Below, in pieces: positions 3,289 through 6,028 of a stretch of 6,028 nt of DNA. The stretch is from Methanothrix sp. Its GTDB lineage: Archaea > Halobacteriota > Methanosarcinia > Methanotrichales > Methanotrichaceae. Each line of letters opens with the position of its first letter. Positions within the stretch are counted from its first letter, which is position 1. The notes below the pieces were generated by a model. That model made no database searches. It saw only the letters and a list, made by a program, of their open reading frames with translations, and was not told the DNA's origin. The DNA lies in the NCBI GenBank assembly GCA_028688535.1, contig JAQTXY010000133.1, positions 1 to 6,028 on the forward strand. The letters run 5' to 3'. Both the position numbers and the translations under genes were made by a program.

Positions 3289-5958
3289 CTACCTCTCCGG
3301 CGCAATCTCGGTCCTGGTAGTGACGAAAGGGCCGCTTCCAGCCTCTTTTGCCACGGGTAGCTTTACCTCGTACCCCATCTTTGTAGCTCTGGCAAAGGCC
3401 TCCTCAGCCTCTGAATTTCTATCCAGAGCCCACAGGGCCAGCCCCTTGTAATACCAGAGCCGTGGGAAGGTCGTGTCCATCTCGAGGGCCTTTTCGTAGG
3501 TTGTGAGGGCCTCATCGTACCGGTCCATCTCCATCAGGAGGTCCCCTTTCTTCTGCCAGACAGGGAAGTACACTGGAGGCAGCTCGATGGCCTTCTCGTA
3601 AGCTAAAAGCGCCTCATCAAAGCGTCCGAGGCCTCGAAGGGCCTCGCCCTTTTCGATCCATGGATCGCTGCTGTTTGCATCGATCCTGATGGTGGTCTCG
3701 CTCAGGTTTAGAGCCATCTCGTAAGCTGACTCAGCCTCGTCGGTCCTGTTAAGGGCTTTGAGCGCATCTCCCTTGCCCTTCCAGCTCGAACTTCTCTCGG
3801 GATTGGCCTTTAGTGCCGCATCAAAAGCCTGCAGCGACTCGTTGAATCTGCGCAGTCTATAAAGTGCATCTGCCTTTCCATACATAGCTGAGGAACTGTC
3901 GGCATCCAGGGCGAGGACTGCATCATAAGCCTCCAGGGACCTGTTGTACCAGCCGATCTGATCTGTGGCAAAGGCCATCATCATCCAGGTCCAGCGGTCT
4001 TTGGGATCGATCTCCGCTGCACTATTATATGCATCGACTGCCTCTCTGTACTCTCCCTGACTCGTGAGGGCGTCGCCCTTGGAGTGCCAGGCGCTGGCCT
4101 GCTCTGCGGAGGTGTTGGCCGCCTCGATCACTTGAGCGTAAGCCTCAGCAGATTCGTTCTGCCTTCCCAGCTCGGCGAGTAAGCCTGCCCTGTTCTGAAG
4201 TGCACCTTCTGTATGGGGATCTAACTCCAGGGCCCTGTCATAGTACCGAAGAGCCTCTTCGTACCTGCCTGTATTCCCCAGATACTGGCTGAGGTGAACC
4301 AGGGCGACGCCCTTGCCATGCCAGGCGTCGGCATTGTTAGGGTCAAGCTCCAAAGCACGGTCGAAAGCCTTCAGGGACTCGTTCAAAAGGCTCAAGTTAA
4401 TGGTGAAAGAGCCTATCTGGTCCAGGTTGCCAGCTTTGTAAATCCAGACTGTGGCATTCTCAGGAGCGATCTCCACGGCCCTGTCGTTCGCTGCCATAGC
4501 TGCGCCGAAGGCGGACATGCGGGATGCCTCTCGATCTTCAGCGCCAAGGTTCATGCCGCCCCCGCTGATCTTCATGCCCAGCGTCGTCATGGCCACGCTT
4601 TTGTGGAGCCAGGTATCGAGGTTCTGGGGTTCAAGTTCTATGGCTTTATCAAAAGCCGAGGCTGCTTCCTGATAGGATTCATTCTTGTAGAGCCGCAGGC
4701 CCTTTTCGATCCAGGAGGTGAGCGTGTTCTCCGGCAGCAGCTCTCTATTCCCTGCATCAAGCCCAGGATACTCGAAATCTCCTTGGGCCATGATTGAGTA
4801 GCCAATTGAGCCGTCCAGCTTAGTCCAGTAATTCAGTAAGGCTACGTCCTCTCCCGAGCCATCTCTCAGGGAGACATTTCCTACCGTGTCATTCAGCTCC
4901 AGGTTGCTGTTCAGGAATAGGTCAGTCTCATTCTTCTGGCCGCTTCCTAGGTGAATTCTGACCGCTTTTCCTGGCAAAAGGGAATGCTCAGGCAACGTTA
5001 TATTTGAGCTTTCGACCTTCAGGCTCCAGTTCTGAAGGTTTGTGGTCTCTTTCAGGTCATTGGTGATCTCGATGAACTCGTCTCTCGTGGGATTGATTCT
5101 GGTTATGGCCAGGAAGGGAGGCCAGGCCAACGCCAGCGTCTTGGGTATGTTGAAGTCGTAGATATCCCAGTTGAGGCTCGACGCCGTGAGGGAGCCGCCA
5201 TGCCTGTTAGCATCGATTGCTTTGCCTTTGAGCTGCAAGGCTGCCACAAAGTCGGAGTTGATCTGCTCGATCTCGTCGAAAGACTTTGAAGAGAGGTTAT
5301 ACAATCCGTTAGAGACCCTGTGGATCTGGCCGTTGATGAGCCAGGCTTTTGTGAATAGGAAGGTGTTCTCCCTCTGCCGCTGGAATCCTAGCTGCGATTG
5401 GGATCGGTTTGCAGGGACAAGGGCCATGGCTCTGCCAAAGGCCTGCGCAGATTGGTTGTACCTACCAAGAGCCGCCAGGATGTCAGACTCCCTTATCATG
5501 GCTCCCAGAGCATGCGATGAGTTCAGATCAGCTACTATGCCGTAGGCCTCAAGAGCCTCCTCACTCCTCCCCAGGAGATCAATGCCCTCTGCCTTCAGCC
5601 ATAAGGCTTCAATGTCTTTCGGATCCTCCTGGATCCTCTGGTCGAGGAGCTCCATGGCCTTTTGAAGTGACTGGTTGGCCTCTGCTCCATGGCCCATGCC
5701 TGCAAGAGCCAATCCCCGATAGTGCCAGGCAGTGGCATTCTGCGGGTCCGTCTTCAGGACCTCGTCGTAGGCGCTTAGTGATTCCTGGTAGGACCCGTTT
5801 TTATATAGCATCTGGCCCTGACTGTACCAATCTCCAGCGCACTCCAGTGAAAGTGCACAAGTGCACAGCATGAGCAGCGCAATGAGAGCGAAAGCAAGCT
5901 TGGGCACTGCTACTAATTTGGATTGATCCTTCTCCATAAATGGTTTTCTTCGTTTCAT
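3289..5958 (-). CDS. Secreted TPR-repeat protein with an embedded lamin-tail domain
   Basis: The product is about 889 residues. A basic start (MKRRK) and a hydrophobic segment at about 20-37 (LAFALIALLMLCTCALS) form a signal peptide, so the protein acts outside the membrane. TPRs span about 42-185. Residues about 282-377 are a beta-rich lamin-tail (LTD) domain: ITRINPTRDEFIEITND, a W-x-L strand, LPEHSLLPGKAVRIHLGSG and a final LRDGSGEDVALLNY. A long second array of about ten to twelve TPRs (G-x-Y-x-EA-x-x-AY-x-x-A-x-x-LDP) runs from about 413 to 865. No catalytic motif is seen; a binding, scaffold or cell-envelope role is inferred. There are 23 N-X-S/T sequons. ATG at 5958 is preferred over GTG 5967 because GGAG lies 10 nt before the ATG but only 1 nt before the GTG. 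It is apparently monocistronic. No terminator hairpin is visible after the stop. Confidence 0.9.
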   Translation of the reverse strand: MKRRKPFMEKDQSKLVAVPKLAFALIALLMLCTCALSLECAGDWYSQGQMLYKNGSYQESLSAYDEVLKTDPQNATAWHYRGLALAGMGHGAEANQSLQKAMELLDQRIQEDPKDIEALWLKAEGIDLLGRSEEALEAYGIVADLNSSHALGAMIRESDILAALGRYNQSAQAFGRAMALVPANRSQSQLGFQRQRENTFLFTKAWLINGQIHRVSNGLYNLSSKSFDEIEQINSDFVAALQLKGKAIDANRHGGSLTASSLNWDIYDFNIPKTLALAWPPFLAITRINPTRDEFIEITNDLKETTNLQNWSLKVESSNITLPEHSLLPGKAVRIHLGSGQKNETDLFLNSNLELNDTVGNVSLRDGSGEDVALLNYWTKLDGSIGYSIMAQGDFEYPGLDAGNRELLPENTLTSWIEKGLRLYKNESYQEAASAFDKAIELEPQNLDTWLHKSVAMTTLGMKISGGGMNLGAEDREASRMSAFGAAMAANDRAVEIAPENATVWIYKAGNLDQIGSFTINLSLLNESLKAFDRALELDPNNADAWHGKGVALVHLSQYLGNTGRYEEALRYYDRALELDPHTEGALQNRAGLLAELGRQNESAEAYAQVIEAANTSAEQASAWHSKGDALTSQGEYREAVDAYNSAAEIDPKDRWTWMMMAFATDQIGWYNRSLEAYDAVLALDADSSSAMYGKADALYRLRRFNESLQAFDAALKANPERSSSWKGKGDALKALNRTDEAESAYEMALNLSETTIRIDANSSDPWIEKGEALRGLGRFDEALLAYEKAIELPPVYFPVWQKKGDLLMEMDRYDEALTTYEKALEMDTTFPRLWYYKGLALWALDRNSEAEEAFARATKMGYEVKLPVAKEAGSGPFVTTRTEIAPER
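4828..5115 (-). other. Lamin-tail-like domain region inside the TPR gene
   Basis: The encoded segment (residues about 282-377) has the order typical of LTD folds: I-x-x-I-x-P-x-x-DEFIEI-x-N, W-S-L, ITLPEHSLLPGKAVRIHLG, then LELNDTVGNVSLRDGSGE and VALLNY. It carries five sequons (NWS, NIT, NET, NDT, NVS) within about 55 residues. The assignment rests on motif recognition, not on a profile search. Confidence 0.7.
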
Positions 5959-6010
5959 CTCACCCACTCTCCATCAACCATCTAGCCTTCATCGCTTTTG
6001 CAGCAAGAAA

Positions 6011-6020
6011 TTTTAAAAAT
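6011..6020 (-). promoter_or_regulatory. TATA box of the TPR gene
   Basis: The minus strand reads ATTTTTAAAA here, a good archaeal TATA-like box. Transcription would begin near 5988, giving a leader of about 30 nt that includes the GGAG ribosome site. Confidence 0.5.
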
Positions 6021-6028
6021 CAGTTGGG

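Noticed and set aside
4294..5873. Several plus-strand open frames within the TPR gene
   Set aside because: They lie antisense to a continuous 889-residue TPR frame and have no domain features; the sense frame explains the sequence fully.
3289..5958. Lipoprotein reading of the TPR protein N-terminus (LCTC near residue 30)
   Set aside because: The sequence around the cysteines does not give a good lipobox; an ordinary signal peptide cleaved before the first TPR is more likely.

Overview
The window looks like chromosomal DNA of a methanogenic archaeon, most likely Methanothrix (Methanosaeta) or a close relative. The evidence is an archaeal MCM N-terminal module, a long secreted TPR protein rich in N-glycosylation sequons (a style typical of that genus), TATA-box promoters about 30 nt upstream of start codons, and Shine-Dalgarno sites of the GGAG/GAGG type. 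The genus is inferred from protein style; no marker gene is present.

Left part (1-1540), all minus strand. A leaderless-looking small basic gene (1092-1484) is followed by a hairpin, then by a standalone MCM N-terminal domain gene without helicase motor (271-1023), then after an 11-nt gap by a zinc-ribbon/coiled-coil gene that runs off the left edge (1-259). The last two look like one transcription unit. The TATA box of the 1092-1484 gene sits exactly in the middle of a 12-bp imperfect inverted repeat.

Middle part (about 1540-3290) is a graveyard of mobile elements around one accessory gene. A second TATA box, also centred in a 12-bp imperfect inverted repeat, points right to an ATG 30 bp away. 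The reading frame from that ATG is cut after about ten codons by the terminus of an IS21-family element, of which only the end repeats and the last ~31 codons of istB remain. A GNAT acetyltransferase gene (about 2167-2757, plus strand) follows, looking richer in A+T than its neighbours. Then comes a degraded IS66-family transposase C-terminus (2854-3196, minus) with an in-frame stop, an internal deletion and a frameshift.

Right part (3289-6028). One large minus-strand gene encodes an exported protein of about 889 residues: signal peptide, N-terminal TPRs, an embedded lamin-tail-like beta domain, and a long C-terminal TPR array. It has 23 N-X-S/T sequons, several at the same turn within a TPR. 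Its promoter lies at the right edge.

No complete multi-gene system can be demonstrated. The most unusual items are the motor-less MCM module paired with a zinc-ribbon protein, the two TATA boxes framed by inverted repeats, and the TPR/lamin-tail protein with repeat-phased glycosylation sites.
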